Shown here in pieces: positions 54,446 to 64,000 of a stretch of DNA of 64,000 nt. The translations under genes and the position numbers were made by a program. The stretch is from Cryptomeria japonica. Lineage: Eukaryota; Streptophyta; Pinopsida; Cupressales; Cupressaceae. The notes below the pieces were generated by a model, which made no database searches, had not been told where the DNA came from, and was given only the letters and a program-made list of their open reading frames with translations. The stretch is taken from NCBI RefSeq assembly GCF_030272615.1, contig NC_081414.1:232796733-232860732 (forward strand), read 5' to 3'. Each line of letters begins with the position of its first letter. The first letter of the stretch is position 1.

Positions 54446-56479
54446 ATCATCCAGCTAAAAGGTAATAAGTTACCCAAGGGATTGGTCTCCTTGGAATCCA
54501 TCTTCAATTCTGACGACCAAGTTAGGAAAGAAAGGTCCAGCATTCAGATTGATCAGAGCCACTATGAAGAGGTTGAGATTTCGAGAGGCAGGCTTCTTAA
54601 ACTTGGCAAATTTCATACCAAAGGAAAAGAAGAAGCTTTTATATCCCTCTGTCAAGAATTTAATGATATATTTGCTTGGCAATATTCTGATTTGAGGGGA
54701 TTTGACCCTGAGCTTGCACAACATACAATAGAACTCGAGCCTAATTCCAAACCAGTGAGACAAAAACAGAGGCCAATAAATCCCAAGTTGGAGCCCCTGA
54801 TGAAAAGGGAATTAGACAAGCTGATTGAGAGTGCCATAGTTTTTCCCATCAAGCATACTTCGTGGGTTTCAAACTTAGTTCCGGTAAGGAAGAGGAACGG
54901 TGAAATCAGGCTCTGTGTGGATTTTAGAGACCTTAATCGAGCCTCACTGAAAGACCATTATCCTTTACCTTCTATGGAGCAGATTTTGCAAGTAGTTTCA
55001 GGTTCTGAGATGTGTTCTCTGTTAGATGGTTTTTCCGGTTATAACCAGATTTTAGTCAAAGAGGAGGACCAGTACAAGACAGCTTTTACTACTAAATGGG
55101 GCACTATGGCCTATAAGAAGATGCCTTTTGGGTTGTCCAATGCAGGGGCAACTTTCCAGCGTGCCATGGATATGGCGTTTCAAGGTTTGATGTATAAAAT
55201 AGTGCTGGTCTATCTAGATGATATCACAGTGTTCTCAAAAGAAGCAAAGGATCATCTAGACCATTTGAGGCTGATCTTCGAAAGATGCAGACAGTTTGGG
55301 ATATCTCTTAATCCAAAAAAGTGTACATTTGCTGTCCATGAGGGCAAATTGCTTGGGTACGTGGTATCCAAGCACGGTATTACCATTGATCCTGAGAGGA
55401 TAAGTGCCATCTTGGCCCTTCCTTTACCAGCTCATAAGAAAGGTCTGCAAAGCTTCATAGGGAGAATTAATTTTGTCAGGAGATTTATCCCTGATATTGC
55501 AGATTTGCTAAACCCTTTAACTGCTATGTTGAGAAAGAATGTGTCTTATAGCTGGACCAAGGAGGGCAAGAGAAGTTTTCAGCTGATTAAAGAAGCGTTA
55601 GCCGCTGCCCCTACACTTCTAATTCCTAATTTTTCTAAGGATTTCACTTTGTATGCCTATGGGAATGTAGATTCTATCTCAGCTATGCTGGTACAGCAGA
55701 ACGATGAAGGCTCGGAACAGCCATTAGCCTTCTTCAGTCAAGCATTGAAGGACTACGAGCTAAGGTACACTTTTGTGGAAAAACATGTGCTGGCTGTTAT
55801 CAGGAGTTTGAAGAAATTCAAACACATGCTATCTAACAATAGCATTAATTTAATGGTTGCTCACCCAAGCGTAAAGGAGTTTCTATTGAGCAGGGATCTC
55901 AATGACAAGAGGGCTGGTTGGGTAACCAAGGTCATGGAGTATGACGTCAAAATTCAGGTTACCAAGCTGGTCAGAGGCAAAGGCTTATGCGAACAGCTTG
56001 CTGATGGCATTTCTAGTTTGCCAAAGTATGAACAGGAAGCTGTTCTAACACTGCGAGGTGACGAGCAAGCAGAGGTTGGGACTCCTACTGCTGATTGGGT
56101 GCAGGAAATGACTCATTTTCTGCAAACTGGTGAGTGTCCTGAGTTGCTGGACAGAGCTAAAAGAAGGTATTTCAGACTGCAGTCTGTACCTTATGCACTC
56201 CTTAATGGCATCTTGTTTCTTAAAGATTTTAATGGTGTGTTGCTGAGATGCGTTGGGCCTGACCAAATAAGTAAGCTGCTGCATGATTTTCATGAGGGAT
56301 CAGCTGGGGGCCATTTTTCACCGAGAGCAACAGCTCTTAAGGTGATGAAGGGTGGCTATTATTGGCCCACATTATTCAGAGATGCACACGTATGGGTCAG
56401 AAAGTGCAAAGAATGTGCCATGTTTGCTGGCAAGATGGGATTGGCAGCTTTGCCTTTGCAGCCAATTCAGGTGGAATAG
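54446..56479 (+). pseudogene. RT, degenerate gypsy RNase H and integrase zinc domain (copy 3)
   Basis: Continues the pol frame after the private TAG. RT motifs (LCVDFRDLNRAS, PFGLSNAG, YLDD), the acid-less RNase H (YAYGNVDS, KHVLAV, VAHP) and the integrase zinc module are the same as copy 2. It ends with the shared TAG at 56477-56479. Without the start of pol it has no obvious way of being translated except by readthrough. Confidence 0.8.
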
Positions 56480-56485
56480 CCTTTC

Positions 56486-57343
56486 ATGAGGTGGGGTTTG
56501 GACTTTATTGGAGTGATAAACCCTGCATCCAGCGCTGGCCATAAGTGGATACTTACAGCCACTGACTACTTCACCAAGTGGACTGAAGCAGTGGCACTTA
56601 AAGAGGCAAACGGGACCGCTGTCCTAAATTTCTACGAAGATTTGGTTGCCAGATTTGGGGTACCGGAGTCCATAATTTCAGATAATGGGCTCGCTTTTGT
56701 TGGTCTTAAAATCTCCGATTGGGCTGTCAAGAAAGGGATCTACCTAAATACGTCTTCCAACTATTATCCGCAAGGCAATGGCCAAGTAGAGTCGACTAAT
56801 AAAAATCTGATTAGGATCATTAAGAGGACTATGGAAGGCAACCAACGGGTTTGGCATACTCAGTTAAAATCAGCCTTATGGGCTGATAGGATCACCCCAA
56901 AAAGGTCCACAGGACAATCACCTTTTATGCTGGTCTACGGTAAGGAAGCAAGGCTTCCAATTTCATCCGAGCTTCCAGCACTAGACCTGGCAAATCAGTT
57001 GGACTCACTGGAGGAGGGCCCCCTTACAGTAAGATTAGCTCAATTGTTTGAGCTAGAAGAGACTAGGAAGTACGCTTTGAATAAGATAGAGCAGCATCAG
57101 GCTCAGATGAAGCGATCATTTGACAGAAGAGCGTCTCCAAGAAGCTTCCAGGAAGGAGATGTGGTGCTGAAATGGGACACCCTCAAAAGCAAGCCTGGAA
57201 AGCATTCCAAGTTCGATGCATTTTGGAGCGGGCCTTACTTTATTTCTGAATGTAAGCAGCACAACGCTTTCCAGCTCTCCAAGATGGACGGTAACGTGGA
57301 GCTAATCCCGGTCAACGGGATTCACCTCAAGCATTGCTTTTGA
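56486..57343 (+). CDS. Integrase core and GPY module (copy 3)
   Basis: 285 residues with D6, D66 and E102 intact. Copy-specific changes are GNGQVEST for GNGQAEST (C to T, next to the catalytic Glu) and TRKYALN for TRKDALN. It shares ANGTAV, STGQSPF and GPYFISE with copy 2 against copy 1, which makes copies 2 and 3 the closest pair. Confidence 0.85.
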   Translation: MRWGLDFIGVINPASSAGHKWILTATDYFTKWTEAVALKEANGTAVLNFYEDLVARFGVPESIISDNGLAFVGLKISDWAVKKGIYLNTSSNYYPQGNGQVESTNKNLIRIIKRTMEGNQRVWHTQLKSALWADRITPKRSTGQSPFMLVYGKEARLPISSELPALDLANQLDSLEEGPLTVRLAQLFELEETRKYALNKIEQHQAQMKRSFDRRASPRSFQEGDVVLKWDTLKSKPGKHSKFDAFWSGPYFISECKQHNAFQLSKMDGNVELIPVNGIHLKHCF

Positions 57344-60300
57344 GGTATGATCGCAGCTTGTATATAATAGAGTAGGTTTTGGATGTTGAATAAGTGTTGC
57401 TGCACGGTTAGTTAGTTGCTGTCTAGTTTTCCCTAAGCGCTTCGTGCGCAGTTAGATGTTAGTTGTTTCAGTTTTGCGGAGGAAAGGCTGCTGTAAGCTG
57501 CCACAGTTTGATGAAGATGATACCTACCATATGAAGCAGTAAATACATTCCACTGCCACACATCATACATATCCACCTCATAAAGCTGGGACAGCTCACA
57601 GCAGTCTTTTAAGGATGCTTTTGGTGAGGTTTTTTGCTTAGAGCTGAGTTTCAGTAATGCAAGAGAGTGCTTTTCAGAGGTACTTTGTCGCTGACCTGTC
57701 CTAATCTATCAAATACACATGTAGAATTCATGATAGTGGTCTGTCAAGACCGCTACCATGAACCCCACACCTATACTCAATAGGCTATGACAGGTTCAGA
57801 GGGGGAAAGGGAGAGAGTTTTGCAGTATTATGATGCATTTTTCCAGTTTTCACAAAGGTTGCAAGTGACTCTGTGCCCAATGAATTTTCAAGGCAGCTGG
57901 TCAAGATGTTTAGCAGGCAAACATATAGCAGATGTCGCCAAAAATGTTACCTATTTTTCGCTCCTGGCTGAAAAATAGGTTGAGAGATGCTAGCATGAAC
58001 AAAGGAAAGCTAGTGTTTACTAATTCTCTATTTTTGTGTTTTAAAGATGGTGTTTCTAAGTACTTCTAGTCTGTAACAACAAAGAGAGAAACATCTCATT
58101 GAAAAAGAGAAGTATTTTATTCATATTCAAATATGCGTCCCACACAAGGAGCCGTGGGACTAGCTACGTGCATCCAGTGCAGAAAGGAAATATACATATA
58201 TGTATGCACAAGTACAAAGGAAAAAATGAGGAAAGGCATGTCAAGAATGGAACCAGTCATTGCCTGAATGACTGGAACAGTTGAGGTACGCTCGTCGTCG
58301 CCTTTGTCTTGCTGCTCCACCCTGGTCCGTTGATGCTTTCCTTCTGATATCTGCAAAAAATTGAAACAAACAATGTGTTAGAACATTTGTTCTAAGCAAT
58401 AGCTGGCTGCATTTCTGACATATGTACTAATGCACGCATATATATATATGATCCCTACATACATCAAATGCATATAACTCGCATCACAGAGGAATCTCGA
58501 AAGGCAAAAAATCAGATCAAAGGAAAATCACCATACATATGCATTTTTTGCTAACAGGTTTGTTTCATGTGCAGGAAAAAGAAAAAGGACAGCGTGTTGG
58601 TCATAAAGTTCACTAAGATGAGTGGAGATGAATGCGGCTCCCACAAGGGTTGAGCCCAGCTCATGTGGAGAATGGCAAGGTTTCATACAATCAAATCATG
58701 TCAGAGCTGGTGATAAAAGGAAGAAGAGTAACAAAAATGCAAGTATGCAATTACATTATCAGCCGATATGCATGATGAGACTTCTTTTTTAGAACGTGAA
58801 TAAGATGTGCAAATATCTACAAATGATCAACAAGACGACATTTTATGCATCAAGCCTAAAAGATTTTTTATGATAAGCTGGAAAAGGCGTGATTGATCAG
58901 ACATTTCAACAAATTCAAGACAACTGCGTCCTTGGAAATAATATGCAGATTTTAAGAGAATAATGTTTAAATGGCAGCTACAGTTTTCATAAAATATCTA
59001 ATTTTAATGCACAACATTAAATGGCAGATGACAAAGGGAGAGTTTTTAATGTTGTTTTTCACCATTTTCAGTCCAAACAGTCATTCAGAGATGCACACAG
59101 CAGTGAAGTTATCAAAGGAATTCACCGTGGTCTATGCCATTTCATGTAGCATACAAGAAACAATTTCAAAGGAATTACAGATTTGATATACCCACCAAAA
59201 TAAGGAATAAATAGTGATGATGCAGAAGAATATGCATAACAAATGCAGCAATTGCATGTGAATGTGAAAAGACATTGGGAACAGAGTACTCTGAAGCATA
59301 AAACAAACACTGATTGATATAAAAGGCAGAAGGAAATCAAACTAGGAGACCTAGTCATCGTGTGAATTAGAAAGTGTTTCCTAAAGGGGCTTTAAATAAA
59401 TTGAAGTTCAAGAAGGTTGGCACTGATGCTGTAACTCAGATGTTAAGAAATTTCATTCATTTTCAGGTTAGTGGGATACATCCTTCTCGACAATTCCATG
59501 ACAGTCTTGCTGGGCCAGGAGCTCAAGTCCCAGGATCGCCTAAGGTTCCATTACAAACTGCTTGTTTGGAAAGATCTTCATTGGACCTGAATGCACAGGA
59601 TGCAAGACTTTTTGTGAAGGTAGACAACTCAGGTTTGGGATCCAGCTCCACAAAGGTTGGGATAGAAACTGGCCAGGATAATGAACTCTCCTTGTTGTTT
59701 AAGAGGGACCCGGAACGAAACCCAACCAAGCCCAGCAGTTGAAGTTTCTCAGCTATGATGCAAATCAGGGATTTCTTGCTGATAGAAATGGAAGAAAGAT
59801 TTGATAGTGGCTGTGAAGTCAACTTGGAAGATTGGTTATGGAACTTGTTGGATGATTCAGGCCTTGAAAAGATAAAATGTTTTGTGCTTCCTTCCTTGAT
59901 AGAAGGTTGTATAATGGGCTCGAGTAAAATGCCCCCATAAAGCAAGGATTTCCAAGAATCGAAACAGTTTTGGCTACATAAAAATGGTTTGGAATTTCCC
60001 AAAGATTGTTTCTATGTAAATGTTCAATTTACTACGTATGAGGAGAAATATAAAGCCTGGTTCCCTTCAAGTCTTGTGTTTAGAAGATCTTGACTGATGC
60101 CAGTGGCTCATACAATAAGAGCTTCAAAAGTGTTGCATGCTCTTGACAACTTTAAAACATGTATTGCAGAATGGAACTTCTTTGATGGAGGCACTCCAAA
60201 TTTTGAGAGCACAGGTCAAGTTAATTCATCCCTGGAAAGTCAGTACATGGGTCACAGCGAAAGATATACTTGGACCCCACTGTTCTATTGAGAATCACAT

Positions 60301-62511
60301 AGACCAAAAATGCGCATTGGGATGAGCTGACAAAGAGTTCTCATCGAAAACTTCAATATGGTGCTCAGAAAAATGGAAAACACAGCAATTCGAAGTATTT
60401 TTCTCATAATTATGATAAAAAGGGGAAGGATAATCCTGCAGTACCAAGGATAATAGCTTACAGAAAGTGCAACAAATCACATAAGTAGATTTTTACAAAT
60501 AGAAGCAGATGGAAAGCAAGTTCGAATGCCATGAAATGATTCTGAAAAAAGGAAAATAGCCATGCATATTTCATTAAACACGATTTCTCTTTCCAGAATC
60601 GGTGAAGAATGGTGAACCTGTGAAGAATAACAGATGCAAGATGGAAGGATCGCGCCCAGCAAGGAAGCCAAGCTTCGAACACCCAAAAAATGCTCAGAAA
60701 CGCAACAGATTTCCATGACGGCTCCATAAATTGAGCCCGAAATTAGCAAATACGCAGAGAGAAGAGCAGGCCGTAAGCAAAAAGAGGGCCCAGCACCCAT
60801 TTCGGCACCCAGAACAGAGAAGAAACCGACATTTTTCTTTTTTCCACGCCCAGCTCAAGCCCTAGGGACGCCCAGAAGGATGCAGAGCGAAGTTTCCAGA
60901 AGTCGAACATCAAAAGTGAAGAGCAAATGAACTTTTAGGGTTATGTTTCCCCTAAAATATCTTCATAAAAAATCGCCTATGTTTCCTTCGCATTCTTTCT
61001 CCTCTCTTCTATGCCACGTTAATTGTTGGAAGCCACATGGTAAGGTTCGCATATGCTTCCAAGTGATTTTAATCACTTTAACACCTTGTAACTCTTTCTT
61101 GTTTCCTAAGTGATTTCATATCACTTAATGTCTCCCCTTGCAAATTTCTTAGCAAGATAACATTTAAAACTCAAAAATGCGCCCTCAAAGAAATGTAAGC
61201 AAATGTTGCTTTTAAAGTTTCTGTTTTTTATTATTATTTATCATTACCTGACCAAACATAAGTTTGATTTTATTTTATTTTATATTTAAAAAATAATAAA
61301 ATATAATAAATTTTTTTATTTATTAAAGTGTAAATCAAACACTTTTATTAAATATATTTTTTATTACATTCTATTATTTAATAAATAAAAATAATAAAAT
61401 TGTGTTATTAAAGTGATTTATTTATTTGTCACTTTAAATAAAACGATTCTATTATTTTTATATTATTAAGACCTTTAAATATAAATGAAAATAAAGTCAA
61501 ACAAATGTCTGACCAGATAATAATAAATTTTTAAAAAAAATCACTTTATTAGATATTTTATTTGGAGATCAGGGAGGGATATTTTTTGCATTTATGAGGG
61601 CTTGCAGGCCTGTCAGAGACATTTCAGGGTCATTTATGTTGCATTTATGAGGTTTTATGGTTGCAGAATGGATGACTTAACCTTTTGGCTCAGGTTTATC
61701 CCTTTTCAGATATTTTTGAGGCCCAAAAAGTAGGTTTTTTGAGTTTGCTCGACCTAAAATGAGGAGGTGGAGTCTTCTTGATAATTTTGGATAAAGGCAT
61801 ATATACTGAGAGCCTTCATTTTTGTAAGGGTTCTGATTCATTCATCTTGGAGCAGACTGTAATTTTTTAGTTCTCTCTGCAGGAAGGGATGTCTTTGTAA
61901 CACATTTTCAGGAGTTATAAAGCTTGGTGATACCTGTTTGGCAAGGATAATAGCTTGGTTTACTTCTCTACTTCTCATCTTTCTCTGTTACTGCATCTTC
62001 AGGGTTAGTCAGTTCTTTGGTGGTTGGCTTTTGCCCCCCTAAAATTTACATTTCCTTTTGATGCCTTATGCAGAAACATATATACTACTTGCAGGTCATA
62101 AGCTGTGTGTTAATGATTAATAGTCTTAGGTTGTGAAAAGGATTTTCCCCTCTTAGGACTGTGATTATCCAGCCTGCTTATGAAGCATTGATGCAAGGGT
62201 CATGGGTTGTTGGTTAGTGTAAAAAAGGGTTTATTATCACTGTTGTACTGTGTGTCCTTTGCTTAGTTAGATTTCAAAAAATACCATCTGGTGCAATCAC
62301 CTTATATTCAATTTTAGTTTTATATTTTCTCCTCCTTACTCTTTTCCTTGAGGAAATTGTTAGTTTAGGTGCAGAATCTGAAAAGAACCAGCTTACTCTG
62401 GAGGTTCACTCCATTTTTTAGGCAACCCACAGGCCTAGGAGTGTTCCCATGTGTCACAAGCCTGCTGAGTTGATAGCTTAGCAAACAGGGGTGCAGGTTC
62501 AAGTGATAACA
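57344..62511 (+). repeat. 3' region and terminal LTR of the array (copy 3)
   Basis: Matches 34674-39841, keeps the 14 bp lost in copy 2, and ends exactly at GATAACA, after which the sequence leaves the array. It contains the purine tract (57798-57817), protein-like frame (59374-60291, with TGG at 60058-60060 where copies 1 and 2 have TGA, then its own TGA near 60091), antisense frame (59523-60002), AT foldback (61227-61525) and TATA (61800). Confidence 0.7.
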
Positions 62512-62516
62512 ATTGG
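62512..62516. other. Target-site duplication, right copy (Tat array)
   Basis: ATTGG, identical to 32840-32844. Confidence 0.75.
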
Positions 62517-63511
62517 ATCTCACCATTAGTGGTTTTTTTTGTGGCTTTGTATTCCAAGTTCATTTTGGAGCATGTTGGTGCAATCTAAGCTCATCATTGA
62601 GTTTAGAATGCCCAAGTAAGTCATATCTAGCTTTTATTTCACTCAATTTGGCCATTGTATGATATAGTTGCAAATTGAGGTTTGAAGCTTAGATTTGATG
62701 AGCATCTTTTTATTGGAACACTTTAGCCAAAATGGATGCTACCATTGCATTCAAAAGGCCCGAATTTGCCTAATTTGTCCATTTTTGACAAATTTGATTT
62801 TTGGCAAATTTTTATTTGTTAAGAGGGTCATCACTGTAGCGTAAATTTAGCCCTTTTTTCAAAATTTTAACTTTTGATCCAGAATTCGGATTTTTGCAAA
62901 GAAGATATCGTTGGAAAGCTGGTCCTTTGTACTTTCCAATGGCACGGGTTTAGTTATCAGATCTAACTTTTGGTGAAAGTTATTATTGTTTGAAATAGGA
63001 TCTTCATTCTTGGCTCTCGAAATCAACTATTTGTCTAAATCTTCAATTTTTGTGATTCTTGTGGCATTGAAAAGGTATTGAGGAGCTCTATTAAGCCATC
63101 CATGTACTTTTTCCAGATTTAGCCCCAGATACATTTTATTTAGTTTTTGCCATATTTATATTTTGGAGGATTACTTGGACAAGTTGGCACTTTAGAAGGT
63201 GTTAATTTGATCAAATCACTTCATTTTAGTCACATTTCATATATTGATCTATAGTTTAATCATTTGAGGAGTGTTTCATTGTTGTAATCATGGATTATGC
63301 AACTCATCCTTTTGCAATCATTCAAATAAAGGACAACTATGAGTCTTGACAAAAAGGCATCCTGATGCATTGCACGTGGCTCAATATTTTGCCTCATCTT
63401 TATGGACTCATCCTTGAGCCAGAAACAAAAAGGAAGAAATCAGTTTGGGGTAATAAAAATGATCACATTGTAGGATTGATTGGTATAAGCATAAGTGCAA
63501 GCATCTTTTGA
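62517..63511. other. Right flank, probable continuation of element E
   Basis: No gene is visible. By position it continues the copia-type leader that begins at 32753. Confidence 0.35.
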
Positions 63512-63817
63512 GAGACTTACAATCGTATCTCAAGATTCAAGTGTACACACATAGTTTGGACCAAGATTTGGGAGATTCATGGAGATCCACATAATCCTCC
63601 ATTCTCAGATGATCCTGCATTAGATTGCTTCATTCGACTTGATGATGTTGATAATTTACCCTTTGATGATGATACATTAGAGGAGCTTGAATATGACGCA
63701 ACACTTGAGCCTCTTGATGATAAAGAGACCTCTTCTGTAGCTCCCACTTCTCCAATTGAGATCACTAATTTATCTTCTATTGTTTATTCATTGAGATCTT
63801 TCAATGATTCTTTGTAA
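63512..63817 (+). pseudogene. Retroelement-like acidic protein fragment
   Basis: A frame without an initiator reads ...RISRFKCTHIVWTKIWEIHGD, then an Asp/Glu-rich stretch (LDDVDNLPFDDDTLEELEYD) and a Ser/Thr-rich end at the TAA at 63815. It is open for about 100 codons and looks protein-like, but no domain is certain. Position downstream of a copia PBS suggests gag-type sequence of element E. The minus-strand Ser-rich frame at 63577-63765 is its shadow. Confidence 0.35.
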
Positions 63818-64000
63818 CAAGTAAATCAAAGTCTTTCAAATACAATCTTGTGGGATGATTATTTGACAAGTATTTCAAACTTGTTTGTGGAGTCTCATAT
63901 TTTAGATTTGGAGGACCGATTTGAGGGGTTACCTCTTCTGTCTAATGACAGTCATGGCACAACTGTCGTCACATCATATTTGTCTTTGGATGTAGTTCAA

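Larger units (their letters stand above)
32845..62511 (+). mobile_element. Tandem array of a Tat-like Ty3/gypsy retrotransposon
   Basis: Three near-identical head-to-tail copies. Integrase starts at 33816, 45158 and 56486 (periods 11,342 and 11,328; the 14-bp difference is one deletion near 46936). Copy 1 is 5'-truncated: homology starts at 32847, equal to 44189 in copy 2. Copies 2 and 3 have complete internal regions. The last copy ends exactly at an LTR terminus (GATAACA, 62511). The outer ATTGG repeats show the block sits at one insertion site, and LTR-internal-LTR-internal-LTR arrangement is expected from unequal recombination between LTRs. The copies are about 99% identical by eye, so amplification is recent. 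Confidence 0.85.

Noticed and set aside
32840-62516. Array as a pure assembly duplication
   Set aside because: The copies carry independent differences (14-bp indel, private stop at 54443, copy-specific substitutions) and the ends have a matching TSD. This argues against simple duplication of one contig, though long reads would settle it.

Overview
This is nuclear DNA from a land plant with a very large, repeat-rich genome. A gymnosperm is a reasonable guess, but that is inference. The evidence is wall-to-wall nested LTR retrotransposons with plant-type features (Ty1/copia PBS of the TGGTATCAGAGC type, Tat-lineage Ty3/gypsy with two RNase H domains, a hAT transposase relic, a TRIM). No complete host gene is visible. 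The only candidate host exon is a short plastid-targeting-like reading frame at about 21.0-21.3 kb.

Layout. 1-3431: a copia-like, apparently non-autonomous element (element A) with a gag-like coiled coil, four CCHC knuckles, a second coiled-coil frame, a PPT and a complete 3' LTR. 4196-14658: element B (+), a Tat-like non-autonomous gag/protease element with a matching 5-bp target duplication. Inside it, in opposite orientation, is the related element C (5178-10757, -). 14664-17833: a copia gag-protease relic, PBS and LTR (element D, -) that element B interrupts. 17834-20880: degenerate DNA with no recognisable gene. 20902-21333: candidate plastid-protein first exon. 22090-22754: TRIM-like miniature LTR element with a third, inverted LTR copy forming a foldback. 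23.5-26.5 kb: three families of short tandem repeats. 27011-30577: hAT transposase pseudogene (-), split by a solo copia LTR (27790-28942). 30812-32000: AT-rich LTR-like sequence with an internal 316-bp tandem duplication. 32753: copia PBS of a further element (E).

32845-62511: the dominant feature, a 29.7-kb head-to-tail array of one Tat-like gypsy retrotransposon. It holds one 5'-truncated copy and two full internal regions, with period 11,328/11,342 bp. The whole block is flanked by the 5-bp direct repeat ATTGG, so it behaves as one insertion locus enlarged by recombination. Each full unit encodes gag, then (same frame, after a TAG) nucleocapsid knuckle, protease, archaeal-type RNase H, reverse transcriptase, a native RNase H that has lost its catalytic residues, and integrase (split by a second TAG). 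The archaeal-type RNase H lies between protease and RT, and it keeps all four catalytic acids. Downstream of integrase each unit carries about 5 kb of unusual DNA: small open frames on both strands, telo-box-like motifs, an AT-rich foldback, and an LTR promoter/U5 ending at the PBS. All in-frame stops that can be compared, or whose ancestral codon can be guessed, look like CAG to TAG changes. 62517-64000: flank with a short retroelement-like frame.
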